From NCBI GenBank assembly GCA_002842215.1, contig PHCC01000015.1, positions 154,647 through 218,646 on the forward strand: DNA of 64,000 bases, in the 5' to 3' direction. The stretch is from Betaproteobacteria bacterium HGW-Betaproteobacteria-9. GTDB taxonomy: Bacteria > Pseudomonadota > Gammaproteobacteria > Burkholderiales > Burkholderiaceae_C. A program made the translations under genes and the position numbers. The notes under the pieces were generated by a model, which was not told the DNA's origin, searched no databases, and saw only the letters and a list, made by a program, of their open reading frames with translations. Below are positions 11,381 through 21,755 of the stretch, one piece after another (position 1 is the first letter of the stretch; the number at the start of each line of letters is the position of its first letter).

Positions 11381-12040
11381 TCAGGCGTTGGCTGCGAGCC
11401 AGTCGCGCAGTTCTTTCACCGAATGCGCCACATGCAGGGGTGAAAACTCGGCAAAGGTGCCCGGTTCGTGGGCCCCGTAGCTGACCCCCACACTCGCGCA
11501 GCCGGCGTTGAGCGCCATCTGGAGGTCGTGCGTGGTGTCGCCAATCATCAGCGTGCGCCCGGGATCGACCCCGAACTCGCGCATCAGCTCGTGCAGCATG
11601 AGCGGGCTGGGCTTGCCTGCGGTTTCGTCCGCTGTGCGCGAGCCGTCAAAGACACCGTGCAATTCCACCGTTCGCAGGGCGGTGTCCAGACCCTGGCGAC
11701 TCTTGCCCGTTGCCACCGTCAACCAGTGGTGCCTTTGCTTGAGCTCGGCCAAAAGTGGCAAGACGCCTTCAAAGAGGCTGATGTCGTTTTGGTGTTGCTG
11801 GTAGTGGTACCGGTAGCGCTCGCCCAGCAAGGGATATTGAGAAGGCGACACATCGGGTGCTGCGTGAGCCAGCGCCTGCATCAGACCCATGCCAATCACA
11901 TAGCTGGCTGCCTGATCGGTGGGCAGGCGACCACCCACGTCGGTCACCGCCGCCTGGATGCACCGCACGATGAGGGCGGTGGAGTCAAAAAGGGTGCCAT
12001 CCCAGTCGAAGGCAATCAGGTCAAATTGGCGCGGGCGCAT
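11381..12040 (-). CDS. HAD-IA hydrolase (phosphoglycolate phosphatase-like)
   Basis: FDLIAFDWDGTLFDSTALIV, GKPSPLML, MIGDTTHDLQMALNAGC. Confidence 0.9.
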   Translation of the reverse strand: MRPRQFDLIAFDWDGTLFDSTALIVRCIQAAVTDVGGRLPTDQAASYVIGMGLMQALAHAAPDVSPSQYPLLGERYRYHYQQHQNDISLFEGVLPLLAELKQRHHWLTVATGKSRQGLDTALRTVELHGVFDGSRTADETAGKPSPLMLHELMREFGVDPGRTLMIGDTTHDLQMALNAGCASVGVSYGAHEPGTFAEFSPLHVAHSVKELRDWLAANA

Positions 12041-12144
12041 GCGGCTGAAAAAAGTTTGAGACGGGTTTGCATTATCGATGCCCCGCATGACGACACGATG
12101 GCGTCGGGTCGCCGCTTTGCCCGCGCCAAGGCGATACAAAGAAC

Positions 12145-12166
12145 AAAGGCACCCGAAGGTGCCTTT
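12145..12166. terminator. stem-loop terminator downstream of H-NS-like gene
   Basis: AAAGGCACC-CGAA-GGTGCCTTT perfect 9-bp stem. Confidence 0.75.
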
Positions 12167-12187
12167 GCCAAAGTCGCATACAGATGC

Positions 12188-12493
12188 TCAGATGCGGAAG
12201 TCTTCGATGCTTTTGCCCGATGCCAGCACGGCGCGCACCCACTCGGGCTTGCGGCCCGGACCACCCGCCCAGAGCTCCCCCTGAGGGCCACGGAACTTTG
12301 CCACGGCGGTGGATTTGGACTTGGCAGGCTTCTTGCCGCCCGATGCACCGCCCAGATCGGCCACCGTGATGCCAAATTGTTTCATTTTGGCTTTGATGTC
12401 GGCGATCGTCGAAGCGAGTTCGCTTTTGCGGGCTTCCTCTGCCTGTGCCATCAAAGCCTGTGCCTGCGCCATGAGTTCTGCGTAATTTGCCAT
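12188..12493 (-). CDS. H-NS histone family protein
   Basis: MANYAELMAQAQALMAQAEEARKSE... KFRGPQGELWAGGPGRKPEWVRAVLASG. Confidence 0.92.
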   Translation of the reverse strand: MANYAELMAQAQALMAQAEEARKSELASTIADIKAKMKQFGITVADLGGASGGKKPAKSKSTAVAKFRGPQGELWAGGPGRKPEWVRAVLASGKSIEDFRI

Positions 12494-12569
12494 TGATCGT
12501 CCTTTTGAGTTTGCGGATTGTCTTGGTATGGATTCTGCATCCCAACGATGCAGATTCCATTGTATAGGG

Positions 12570-13577
12570 TTATGACGCCGGATGCAGCGTATCGGGCAAC
12601 CAGTTTTGCAATTCCAACGGCAATTCCGAATACAACTCGACACTTTCACCGCTAATCGGGTGTGTCAGCCGCAACCGCCAGGCGTGCAGAAACATGCGCT
12701 TGAGGCCCACGCGGCTCAATTGCCGATTGATTTCGAAGTCACCGTATTTGTCATCCCCGGCAATCGGATGACCGGCATGCGCCAGGTGAACGCGAATCTG
12801 GTGGGTGCGTCCGGTCTTGATGGTCACCTCCAGGAGACTGAACCCGTCGGGGCATGTGGTCGCCAGGGCCGCAGGCGCAGGCATGCGCCCGGCGACCTTG
12901 ATCAGCGAGACCGAACGCATGCCGTCAGGATCATCGGGGCTCACCACTTTCACCCGCCGCTCGCCGTCGGGCAACAGGTATTTGTGCAGCGGCTGGTCCA
13001 GCACCTTGAGGCGCGCCGGCCAGACCCCTTTGACCAGGGCCAGATAGGTTTTCCCGGTTTCCCGTTCCCGGAATTGATCCTGCAGGCCTTTGAGGGCCGA
13101 TTTCTTCTTGGCAATCAGCAGCAGGCCGCTGGTTTCGCGGTCCAGCCGGTGCACCAATTCGAGCAAACGCGCGTCAGGGCGCGCCTGCCGCATTTGTTCG
13201 ATCACGCCAAAGCTCACCCCACTGCCACCGTGTACCGCCACCCCGGCAGGCTTGTCAATGGCCATGAACGCGTCATCTTCATAGATCACGGGGAATTCGC
13301 GGGCGGGCGCCGGATTGGCCGCTTTTTCTTCCACACGTTCAGACAACCGGATCGGCGGAATACGCAACACGTCGCCCGCTACTACCCGGTCATCGGCCCC
13401 GACGCGCCCCTTGTTTCGCCGCACCTCGCCCGAACGGATGATGCGGTAGATGTGCGTTTTCGGCACGCCCTTGAGCAATCGAATGAGAAAATTGTCCAGC
13501 CGCTGGCCGGCCGATTCTTCGTCAACGGTGAGGAATTGGACCGCCGCTGCGGTCTGGACAGATGGCTTGGCGTTCAA
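12570..13577 (-). CDS. rluC: 23S rRNA pseudouridine synthase RluC-like
   Basis: S4 domain QRLDNFLIRLLKGVPKTHIYRIIRSGEVRRN; ELVHRLDRETSGLLLIAKK. Confidence 0.94.
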   Translation of the reverse strand: MNAKPSVQTAAAVQFLTVDEESAGQRLDNFLIRLLKGVPKTHIYRIIRSGEVRRNKGRVGADDRVVAGDVLRIPPIRLSERVEEKAANPAPAREFPVIYEDDAFMAIDKPAGVAVHGGSGVSFGVIEQMRQARPDARLLELVHRLDRETSGLLLIAKKKSALKGLQDQFRERETGKTYLALVKGVWPARLKVLDQPLHKYLLPDGERRVKVVSPDDPDGMRSVSLIKVAGRMPAPAALATTCPDGFSLLEVTIKTGRTHQIRVHLAHAGHPIAGDDKYGDFEINRQLSRVGLKRMFLHAWRLRLTHPISGESVELYSELPLELQNWLPDTLHPAS

Positions 13578-13616
13578 GGAAAACCCGCTGGAAATACCGG
13601 CCCCATGGACAGTGGG

Positions 13617-13634
13617 AGCACACTATAATGTGCT
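13617..13634 (+). promoter_or_regulatory. palindrome AGCACA-ctataa-TGTGCT enclosing a consensus -10 hexamer TATAAT (13624-13629), candidate rne promoter/operator
   Basis: Direct sequence; no clear -35 at standard spacing. Confidence 0.5.
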
Positions 13635-14219
13635 GTGCCAGTCGTGTGCTGTAAGTGATTGATTTCCTTGAGTTTAAGGCAGTCACCGCAGGCAGGCTGC
13701 TCCTGCCCTAGAGGCCGGGGACCCGATTGGCCACAAGTTGCCTCCCGTTGCACCCTGTACCGGCGCCCGCTCCCGAAGCCCTCTCTGAAGAGGCTGGAGC
13801 CGCACCGGTCAGGTTGAAGCAGCGGGCGAATCCGTGAGAAAAACTGCGAACCCGAAAACGGAATACCCCAATCGGCCAGCCACGTTCCCGAGAAGCCACC
13901 GGCACTCGGTGGATTGGCTGGTTGAGGATGAAGTGAAGCCAGAGACATCACCGGCAAGATCCATGTCGTCGACAGCCATCAAGCCTTCCCTGCTCACCCA
14001 AGTCCACGCGCCTACGCCCTGACCCGGCGGTTCAACGCGGCACACACAGCGTGCCCCGTTCCGAACGCTCCCGATCACCTGGCCAACACCGGGTGGGTAC
14101 CGGGTCGGTGGCTCTCCGGCAATTCCTCCCCCCGTTCGCGCTTTTCCGCTGGTTCACGGCAGGTCGGCGTCTGGATTCAACCCGGCGCCATCTCAGTGTC
14201 AGACCGAAGGAAACGCATC
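13635..14219 (+). promoter_or_regulatory. long putative 5' leader of rne
   Basis: ~585 nt without a convincing ORF between candidate -10 and rne ATG; stem-loops GGCAGG-ctgct-CCTGCC (13692-13708) and CCACCG-gcact-CGGTGG (13896-13912). Confidence 0.55.
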
Positions 14220-17147
14220 ATGAAACGCATGCTGATCAACGCCACGCAGGCCGAAGAGCGCCGCCTGGCGATCGTGGACGGGCAGAAACTGCTCGACTAC
14301 GAAATCGAAATCGAAGGGCGCGAACAGCGCAAGGGCAACATCTACAAAGCCGTCGTCACGCGCGTCGAGCCCTCGCTCGAAGCCTGCTTCGTCGACTACG
14401 GCGAAGACCGTCACGGCTTCCTGCCGTTCAAGGAAATTTCGCGCCAGTATTTCGCCGCGGGTGTGCCAGTCAACCAGGCCCGTATCAACGACGTGATCCG
14501 GGAAGGCCAGGAGCTGCTGGTCCAGGTCGAAAAGGAAGAGCGCGGCAACAAAGGTGCGGCCCTCACGACCTTCGTCAGCCTGGCTGGCCGCTACGTGGTG
14601 CTGATGCCCAACAACCCGCGCGGCGGTGGCGTGAGCCGCCGTATCGAAGGCGAAGACCGCCAGGAGCTCAAGCAGGCGCTCGACCAGCTCGAATACCCGA
14701 ATGGCATGAGCATCATCGCGCGCACCGCCGGCATCGGCCGCGATGCGCCCGAGCTGCAATGGGACCTGAACTACCTGCTGAAATTGTGGACCGCCATCGA
14801 CGGCGCAGCCCAAGGCGGCAAGGGCGCCTACCTGATCTACCAGGAATCCAGCCTGGTGATCCGCGCCATCCGCGACTACTTCAACAGCGACATCGGCGAG
14901 ATCCTGATCGACACCGATGACATCTTTGAACAGGCGCACCAGTTCATGAGCCACGTAATGCCCGAGCACGGGCACCGTGTGAAGCGCTACCGCGACGACG
15001 CGCCGCTGTTCAGCCGCTTCCAGATTGAACACCAGATCGAGACCGCTTACAGCCGCACGGTGAACCTGCCCTCGGGGGGCGCCATCGTGATCGACCAGAC
15101 CGAAGCGCTGGTGGCGGTGGACGTGAACTCGGCGCGTGCCATCAAGGGCGGCGACATCGAAGAAACCGCGACCCGCACCAACCTGGAAGCCGCCGACGAA
15201 GTGGCGCGCCAGGCCCGCCTGCGCGATCTGGGTGGCCTGATCGTGATCGACTTCATCGACATGGACGAGTCGAAGAACCGACGCGAAGTGGAAAACCGCC
15301 TGCGCGACGCGCTGCGCCAGGACCGTGCCCGCGTGCAGTTCGGCTCCATCAGCAAGTTCGGCCTGCTCGAAATGAGCCGCCAGCGCCTCAAGCCCATGCT
15401 GAGCGAAGGCTCGTCCATCCCCTGCCCGCGCTGCGGTGGTTCCGGCCACATCCGCGACACGGAGAGCTCGGCGCTGCAGATCCTGCGCATCATCCAGGAA
15501 GAGTCGCTCAAGGACAGCACGGCCGCCGTGCTGGTGCAGGTGCCGGTCGAAGTGGCCAGTTTCCTGCTGAACGAGAAGCGCACCGAGATCACCAAGATCG
15601 AACTCAAGCAACGCATTAACGTGCTGCTGGTGCCCAACAAGTCGCTCGACACGCCGAACTACAAGCTCGAACGCCTGAAGCACGACGACCCGCGCCTGGA
15701 CAACCTCGACGCCAGCTACAAGCTCGCCGACGAACCCGACGAAGCCACCGGCTTCACGCGCCGCAGCCAGGAGCGCACCAACAAGCAGGAACCGGTGATC
15801 AAGGGCGTGTTGCCCGACGGTCCGGCGCCTGTGGCCGCACCCAAGCCGGAAGCGCCTGTTCCGGCTCCGGTGGTCGCACCAGTTGCCGCAGCGCCCGTGG
15901 CCAAGGTGGCTGCACCGGCTGAAAAGGGTTTCTTCGGCTGGCTCAAGAGCCTGTTTGGCGGTGGTGAAGCGCCCGTGGTCACGGCACCGCCTGTGGCTGC
16001 ACCCGATGCCAAGACCGCTGAGCGCAGCGAACAGCGCCGCGAAGGCGGTCGCGACAGCCGTGGCCGTGGTGGTCGCAATGGCAACGAAGGCCGCGCGCCG
16101 CGTGAAGGTCGCGAAGCCGGCCGCAACACGCGGGGTGGCGAAGGCCGCAACGTGGAAGGCCGCCCAGAAGGCCGCGAAAGCCGTGAGGGCCGTGAAGGCG
16201 CCCGTCGCAACGAAGGTCGGGTGGACGGTCGCGGCGAGGCACGTGGCGAACCGCGTGGTGAATCGCGCAATGGCGGTCGTCGTGACAACCGCCGTGATGC
16301 GGCCCCGCTGGACCAGACCCAGGGCACAGAAGTGTTGCTGAATGCCGCACCGGCGACCGGTGAGACGCCCGACATGGCCGAAGGCCAGCGTCGCGAGCGC
16401 CGTCCGCGCAACGACAACCGCCGCCGCCCCCAGGGTGCGGAAGGCGTTGAGGTCGCGCAGCAGGGGAGCACGGACAACGCAGCGCCGCGCCTGGAGCCGG
16501 ACGCCCGGGCCAGTGGCGCTGAAATGCCCGCGGCCGAAGGTGATGCCGACAACGGTGGCCAACGCGCACCCCGCGAACGCCGTAGCCGCGACCGTTATGG
16601 CCGTGACCGCCGCGAGCGCGCTCCGCGCGATGCGGCCGAGCAGGGTTCCGAGACCGAAGCCGCGCCAGCGATGACTGTGGCTCCGGTGGATGAGGTGGCT
16701 ATCGAAGCACCCGTTCGCAGCAGCTACTTCAGCCTGCCGGTGGAGAGCAGCCCGGTCGCGATCGAAGAAGTGGTGGCCGAAGTCGCACCCGCCGTGATCG
16801 AACCCGTGCCGGTGCTGGCCACGCCAGCTCCCCGGCCCGTGGCAGTGCCCGAAGTGCGGAAGAGCGTGCCCGCAGCGGCACCCGCAACCCGCGGTCTGCC
16901 CAAGGTAGAGCCCTACACGGTGTCGATCGACGAGTTGAACCTGGTGGCTGCAGCCAGTGGTTTGGAGTGGGTCAATTCCGATTCCGACAAGGTGGCCCAG
17001 GTGCAGGCAGCGATCGCCGCAGAACCCAAACCCATCCACGTGCCGCGCGAGATCAAACCCCCGGTAGTCCTTGACGAAGGTCCGCTGGTGCTGGTGGAAA
17101 CGCGCAAGGACCTGCGCAGCATGCCCCTGCCGTTTGAGACCCAGTGA
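14220..17147 (+). CDS. rne: ribonuclease E/G family (RNase E)
   Basis: [31 protein letters not shown]1 domain, [12 protein letters not shown] zinc link, Arg/Gly-rich C-terminus. Confidence 0.97.
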   Translation: MKRMLINATQAEERRLAIVDGQKLLDYEIEIEGREQRKGNIYKAVVTRVEPSLEACFVDYGEDRHGFLPFKEISRQYFAAGVPVNQARINDVIREGQELLVQVEKEERGNKGAALTTFVSLAGRYVVLMPNNPRGGGVSRRIEGEDRQELKQALDQLEYPNGMSIIARTAGIGRDAPELQWDLNYLLKLWTAIDGAAQGGKGAYLIYQESSLVIRAIRDYFNSDIGEILIDTDDIFEQAHQFMSHVMPEHGHRVKRYRDDAPLFSRFQIEHQIETAYSRTVNLPSGGAIVIDQTEALVAVDVNSARAIKGGDIEETATRTNLEAADEVARQARLRDLGGLIVIDFIDMDESKNRREVENRLRDALRQDRARVQFGSISKFGLLEMSRQRLKPMLSEGSSIPCPRCGGSGHIRDTESSALQILRIIQEESLKDSTAAVLVQVPVEVASFLLNEKRTEITKIELKQRINVLLVPNKSLDTPNYKLERLKHDDPRLDNLDASYKLADEPDEATGFTRRSQERTNKQEPVIKGVLPDGPAPVAAPKPEAPVPAPVVAPVAAAPVAKVAAPAEKGFFGWLKSLFGGGEAPVVTAPPVAAPDAKTAERSEQRREGGRDSRGRGGRNGNEGRAPREGREAGRNTRGGEGRNVEGRPEGRESREGREGARRNEGRVDGRGEARGEPRGESRNGGRRDNRRDAAPLDQTQGTEVLLNAAPATGETPDMAEGQRRERRPRNDNRRRPQGAEGVEVAQQGSTDNAAPRLEPDARASGAEMPAAEGDADNGGQRAPRERRSRDRYGRDRRERAPRDAAEQGSETEAAPAMTVAPVDEVAIEAPVRSSYFSLPVESSPVAIEEVVAEVAPAVIEPVPVLATPAPRPVAVPEVRKSVPAAAPATRGLPKVEPYTVSIDELNLVAAASGLEWVNSDSDKVAQVQAAIAAEPKPIHVPREIKPPVVLDEGPLVLVETRKDLRSMPLPFETQ

Positions 17148-17192
17148 ACTGGGTGAATGGCCGCGGCTAACCACGGTCTGAATCCAACAAAA

Positions 17193-17215
17193 AACGCCGG
17201 CTACAAGCCGGCGTT
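17193..17215. terminator. terminator between convergent rne and hemY
   Basis: AACGCCGGCT-ACA-AGCCGGCGTT with A-run upstream. Confidence 0.85.
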
Positions 17216-17307
17216 CCTGTTTCTGACTGAGTGGCTGCCTGTCTCTGGTGGTGGCCGTAGCGGACCGCCCACCACGTCAACCTGGGTGGCACCGCCACCC
17301 GGGCCCC

Positions 17308-18624
17308 TCAGTCCAGCAAGGCTGCCTTTTTCCAGGCCGACTGGGCGGCAGCGACGTCGCCACGCTCTTCGGCCAGGGCCGCGAGCGAGCGCCAGGTTCG
17401 CCTCAGCAGGGACGGCTCGGCCAGGCTGTGGCTGGCCTGCCCGAGCAACTGGGCGGCCTTGCCCCAGAGCTGGCGCTGCATGAAAGCCTGGCCTGTCAGG
17501 TACTGGAGATAAGCGTTGTTGGGTTGCTGGCGCTGTGCCTGCTCCAGCCGCGCGAGCCAGGTGGCATCAAGCTGGGCCAGGCCGGGTTCTATCGTGCGCA
17601 CCAGCTGGCGTTGCTGCCCGGCATCCAGCTCGGCGAACTTGTTCCACACCGGCTCCAGCCAGCCGAGCACCAGCGCCGAGGTCGACGCCTGGTTCTCATC
17701 CGCGGTCTCGCCGGGTTGCATGCCCAAGACATTGGCTCGCTGGGCAGCGGCCAGAGCCAGCTCGGGCATGGCGCGCTCGTTGGCATCCAGACGGCTCCAG
17801 AGCGCCTGTAGCTGCGAGAGATCGTGCGATTCGCCCAAGGCATCAAGTGCCAACCCGCGCACGATGCTGCGCGAAGCATCCGGGGAAAACGCGCGGTGCT
17901 TGGCCAGCACCCGGGCTGTTTCCAGCGCTTCACTGGTGGCCCCACCAAGGCGGGCGATGCGCAACTTCAGACGCATTGCCTGAATGCGACGCGCCGCACC
18001 TTGCGGCAGTTCGGCCAGGCGGCTTCGTGCGGCGTCGGCGTCACGGTCTTCGACCGCCCAGCGAACCGCGCGCAGCAACGCGCCTTCGTGTGCCTCGGGT
18101 GCACTCCTGGCGAGCCTGGGATGCAGTGCCGATTGCAGGTGTTCGTCTCTGGCCTTGCGGTTTTGCAGCGACTGCGCACTCTCGGCCACCAGCAAATGGG
18201 CCAGCAACAGCAACTGGTGCCGCCGGGGCCACTGGGCCGACGGCAAGGCATTGAGCTGTTCGAGCGCTGCCAGTCCCGCGGCCTGCGAACGCACAAAACG
18301 ACCCGACAGCTGATACGACAAAGCGTCGAGAACCGACCCGACAGCCGCACGCTCCACCTGCTGTGCCCGCCAGCGCTGGGCCTGCGCCGGCAACTCACGC
18401 AGCACATTGATGGCTCTGAGCGCGAGGTACACCAGCACAAAGCCGGCGATCATGCAGAACACCACAAAATTGAACGAAACATCAAAACGGTACGGCGGCC
18501 AGAAAAGCGTGACCATGGCCTGGTTGTGGCCTACCAGCAGCGCCAGCGCCACCGCCAGCGCGCCGAGTCCCAGCAGCCAGAACACGCTGCGCATGGCGCC
18601 CCCCTGCTTGTGATCGTTCATCAC
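17308..18624 (-). CDS. hemY: HemY-like heme biosynthesis-associated TPR protein
   Basis: MRSVFWLLGLGALAVALALLVGHNQAMVTLFWPPYRFDVSFN; gene order hemC-hemD-hemX-hemY. Confidence 0.88.
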   Translation of the reverse strand: MMNDHKQGGAMRSVFWLLGLGALAVALALLVGHNQAMVTLFWPPYRFDVSFNFVVFCMIAGFVLVYLALRAINVLRELPAQAQRWRAQQVERAAVGSVLDALSYQLSGRFVRSQAAGLAALEQLNALPSAQWPRRHQLLLLAHLLVAESAQSLQNRKARDEHLQSALHPRLARSAPEAHEGALLRAVRWAVEDRDADAARSRLAELPQGAARRIQAMRLKLRIARLGGATSEALETARVLAKHRAFSPDASRSIVRGLALDALGESHDLSQLQALWSRLDANERAMPELALAAAQRANVLGMQPGETADENQASTSALVLGWLEPVWNKFAELDAGQQRQLVRTIEPGLAQLDATWLARLEQAQRQQPNNAYLQYLTGQAFMQRQLWGKAAQLLGQASHSLAEPSLLRRTWRSLAALAEERGDVAAAQSAWKKAALLD

Positions 18625-19811
18625 CGGCCTCCCGCGGCCGCGGCCAGGGCCGCGAGGCTTTCGTCGGGTCGCGGCAGCTCAACCGTCGACAGCTCGGTCC
18701 GCAGTTGACCCAGCGTCTTCTGCGCCGCCATCACCTGCGGCGCCGTGGTGTCGAAGTACCGACCCAGCGCCACTTCGGTGGATTTCAGGTCGGCCTCGAC
18801 GGCGTTGAGCTGACGGCTCAGCAAACCAAGCCGCGCATTGAGCAGCCGCAGCTTGATGTTTTCCCGCAGGAAGAAGGCCTGCTCGGGGGCGAGCAGCGCG
18901 GCCTCCGGTCTGTCGATGCGGCTCACGCGCACCAATTCCCGACCGCTTCGGGTCACATCGGTCCAGACGCGCTGCCAGAACGATGACCAGGCCTCGGAAG
19001 CACGCGACCAGCCGCTGTCCTGCACGGGCTGGGAGGGTTCCGCCAGATCCGGTGCGCCGGCTTTCGCAGCGGGCGGCTGCACGGCCGCCTTGCCGGGCGC
19101 TGCAACCTGCGCCGGTCGGGCCTTGCTGCTGGCCGTCTTCACACCGACGTCGTTCTGCACCGGCCAATCGTCCACCTGGCGGGCCAGCTCATCCACCCGC
19201 AACACCAGCGTGGGCACATCGGTCAGCGCGGCACCCCGAATGCGTTCGATATCGCGCTGGATGGCGCGCTGCACCGGATTCAGGCGCGGCTGCGCGGCCC
19301 TGGCGATGCGCTGATCGGCGGCCTGCAAGGCCGACACCAAGGGCTGCACGCTGCCCGTGAGCTGGGTCTGCTGAAATCCGAGTCGCAGGGCCGATTCAAT
19401 GTCCTGCACCAGGTTGTCATCGCGCGAACGCGAAAGCGCCAGCATGAGCTCTTCGAGCTGGCTGCGCTGCAGGGTCACTTCGGACAATTTGATCTCGGCC
19501 ACCGCCAAGCGCGCCTGCAGTTCCTGCGTGAGGGCCTCCGCCTGTTTCGCCACGGTGCGCACCTCCACCGCCTGCTCCGTGCTGTCCTGGCTGCGCCGCG
19601 CCAGCTCCTGCTGCGTGAACCCGAGCTTCTGCCAGATCAGGCCGGCCAGCACCAGCGAGAGTGCGGCCACCACAAGCGCCAGCATCGACAGCCAAGACAC
19701 CGGATGGCGGACGTGCACCACCGGTGGCGCAACCACGGGCGCAGCTCCCCCCGCCGCGGCGGACGCTTCTTTGATTGGGCTCGGGGGAATGTCGGGGGTA
19801 TCTGGGTTCAT
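18621..19811 (-). CDS. hemX: HemX-like uroporphyrinogen-III C-methyltransferase family membrane protein
   Basis: MNPDTPDIPPSPIKEASAAAGG..., single TM then coiled coil; between hemD and hemY. Confidence 0.85.
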   Translation of the reverse strand: MNPDTPDIPPSPIKEASAAAGGAAPVVAPPVVHVRHPVSWLSMLALVVAALSLVLAGLIWQKLGFTQQELARRSQDSTEQAVEVRTVAKQAEALTQELQARLAVAEIKLSEVTLQRSQLEELMLALSRSRDDNLVQDIESALRLGFQQTQLTGSVQPLVSALQAADQRIARAAQPRLNPVQRAIQRDIERIRGAALTDVPTLVLRVDELARQVDDWPVQNDVGVKTASSKARPAQVAAPGKAAVQPPAAKAGAPDLAEPSQPVQDSGWSRASEAWSSFWQRVWTDVTRSGRELVRVSRIDRPEAALLAPEQAFFLRENIKLRLLNARLGLLSRQLNAVEADLKSTEVALGRYFDTTAPQVMAAQKTLGQLRTELSTVELPRPDESLAALAAAAGGR

Positions 19812-20659
19812 GCGGGACTCCAGTTCGATTCTAGGGCCCGCAACACGTCTGGCAAGGCGGGCCGGGTTTCGATCACACGGCCAAAACCGGCGGCCTTCGC
19901 ACTGGCAGCGATGCGGGGATGGGTGGCGATGGCGCAGGCTGGCGACCAGTCTGTGTGGGGCGCGGCAGCCACCAGGTGGTTCACCGCCTCTGAACTGCTG
20001 AACAGCCAGGCACTGCCGGTCAATGCGGCAGCACGGGCCACCGCCGTCTGCGCAGCCGTCCAGCGAGGGGCCGACCGCTCGTAGGCCACACAACTTTCCA
20101 CGCTGGCACCCGCGGCTTCGCATTGCTGGATCAACCAGTCGCGGCCGTTGCCGGCGTGCCGGTTTTGCGGGGGCGGCGGTGCCGTCATTGCAGCCCCCTC
20201 GGACGAAGCGCCCCTGACCACCAGGATGCGCTGGCCAGACCTCACTTGGGTGGCCACCACCGGCCACAGCGCTTCGGAGTCGAACTGCCCGGCATCAGCC
20301 GGTGGGGCATCGATGCGCGTTGCGTCCAGCCCCAGACCGGTCAGCGCCTGGGCCAACACGCGTGCGGTGCCTGGACCGGGCGCCCAGAACCGGGTGCCGC
20401 GATCGGGCCGCATGGGTGGTCGCACATCCTGCGCAAAAAAATGGCTGACAGCGGCCCCGCTCACAAAGAGCAAAGCATCCATGTCCAGCCAGTAAGTGCG
20501 CCAATACCGCAACAAGGCCAAGGTCGCTGCGTCCTGCGGTTCCCCGATGTCGATCAGGGGCAGCGCCTGGGCCGGCCAGCCCTGCGCCTGCAAGGCCTGC
20601 ACCCAGCTAGTCGCTTCGGCCGCGGGTCGGGTGATGAGGAGCCGCTCCAGCGGGCTCAC
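19808..20659 (-). CDS. hemD: uroporphyrinogen-III synthase (probable GTG start)
   Basis: LERLLITRPAAEATSWVQALQAQGWPAQALPLIDI; ...WLFSSSEAVNHL; overlaps hemX. Confidence 0.85.
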   Translation of the reverse strand: MSPLERLLITRPAAEATSWVQALQAQGWPAQALPLIDIGEPQDAATLALLRYWRTYWLDMDALLFVSGAAVSHFFAQDVRPPMRPDRGTRFWAPGPGTARVLAQALTGLGLDATRIDAPPADAGQFDSEALWPVVATQVRSGQRILVVRGASSEGAAMTAPPPPQNRHAGNGRDWLIQQCEAAGASVESCVAYERSAPRWTAAQTAVARAAALTGSAWLFSSSEAVNHLVAAAPHTDWSPACAIATHPRIAASAKAAGFGRVIETRPALPDVLRALESNWSPA

Positions 20660-20693
20660 AACGGGCGCCGTGCCGGGCACGCCAGACAAGGCG

Positions 20694-21662
20694 TCAAGCC
20701 CCCGCCGCGGGCGGCCGGGCGCCGGCGGCACGCAGGGCCTGCGCCACGCGCTGCCCCAGGGCTTCAGCCTGCTCCAGCGTCTGCACATCGGCCCGATCAC
20801 TCACCTGCACCAACGACAACGCACCGTCCGGGTCCCCCCAGGCCGCGCGCAGCAGCAGCTGGTGGGGATTGCCATCGGTCCAGTCGGCGTAGGCCGCCAG
20901 TGGCATGGAGCAGCTGCCGCCCATGGCGCGCGACACCGTGCGCTCGGCGGCTACCCGCAACCAAGTGGGCATGTGCACCAGTGGCTTCAGAGCGTCCATC
21001 AGATCACTGCGATCCGCACGGACTTCGATACCCAGCGCCCCCTGGCCGGCCGCCGGCAGTGAGTCGGCGGGTTCAAAAATGTGGCGGATGCGTTCGCCCA
21101 ATCCCAGACGTTTCAGGCCGGCAGAAGCCAGCACGATCGCGTGGTACTGGCCCTCGTCCAGTTTGCGCAGGCGCGTGTCCAGATTGCCCCGCAGCGGCTC
21201 GATGCGCACGTCGCTGCGGCCCAGCGCGTCCAGCGCAGCGCGCAGCAGCACCAGCCTGCGCAGGCTGGAGGTGCCAACGACAGCCCCTGCGGGCAGCTCG
21301 GCCAGCGTCGCACAGCCGGGCGACACCCAGGCGTCGCGCGGGTCTTCGCGCTCCATCACGCAGGCCAGTGCAAACCCCGCCGGCAGGTCCATGGGCACAT
21401 CCTTGAGCGAGTGCACGGCGATGTCGGCGCGGCCCTCGTCCAGCGCCACCTCCAGCTCTTTCACGAACAGGCCCTTTCCCCCCACCTTGGAGAGACTGCG
21501 GTCCAGGATCTGGTCGCCCAGGGTCGTCATGCCCAGCAACTCGACACCGTGGCCCAAGTCTTGCAAGAGGGCCTTGACGTGTTCGGCCTGCCACAACGCC
21601 AGACGGCTTTCGCGCGTGGCGATGGTGATGGACAACGCGGAGGATGGGTTTGAAATGGCCAC
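20694..21662 (-). CDS. hemC: porphobilinogen deaminase (hydroxymethylbilane synthase)
   Basis: [51 protein letters not shown]. Confidence 0.97.
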   Translation of the reverse strand: MAISNPSSALSITIATRESRLALWQAEHVKALLQDLGHGVELLGMTTLGDQILDRSLSKVGGKGLFVKELEVALDEGRADIAVHSLKDVPMDLPAGFALACVMEREDPRDAWVSPGCATLAELPAGAVVGTSSLRRLVLLRAALDALGRSDVRIEPLRGNLDTRLRKLDEGQYHAIVLASAGLKRLGLGERIRHIFEPADSLPAAGQGALGIEVRADRSDLMDALKPLVHMPTWLRVAAERTVSRAMGGSCSMPLAAYADWTDGNPHQLLLRAAWGDPDGALSLVQVSDRADVQTLEQAEALGQRVAQALRAAGARPPAAGA

Positions 21663-21755
21663 GATGAAGATTCAAAAAAAGATCAAGCGCCCGGCCTGCG
21701 CCGGGAGCGTTTTCGTACCCGCTTGGTAACGGGAAAAGCAACTTTGGATGCTAGC

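Noticed and set aside
13574-14078. 127-aa and 89-aa ORFs antisense within the rne leader
   Set aside because: No recognisable domain; more likely non-coding leader
15883-16341. 152-aa alternative-frame ORF inside rne tail
   Set aside because: Frame-shifted reading of the GC-rich low-complexity RNase E tail
14199-17174. 991-aa ORF antisense to rne
   Set aside because: Mirror ORF from GC-rich codon bias opposite a clearly conserved gene; low-complexity composition, no recognisable domain
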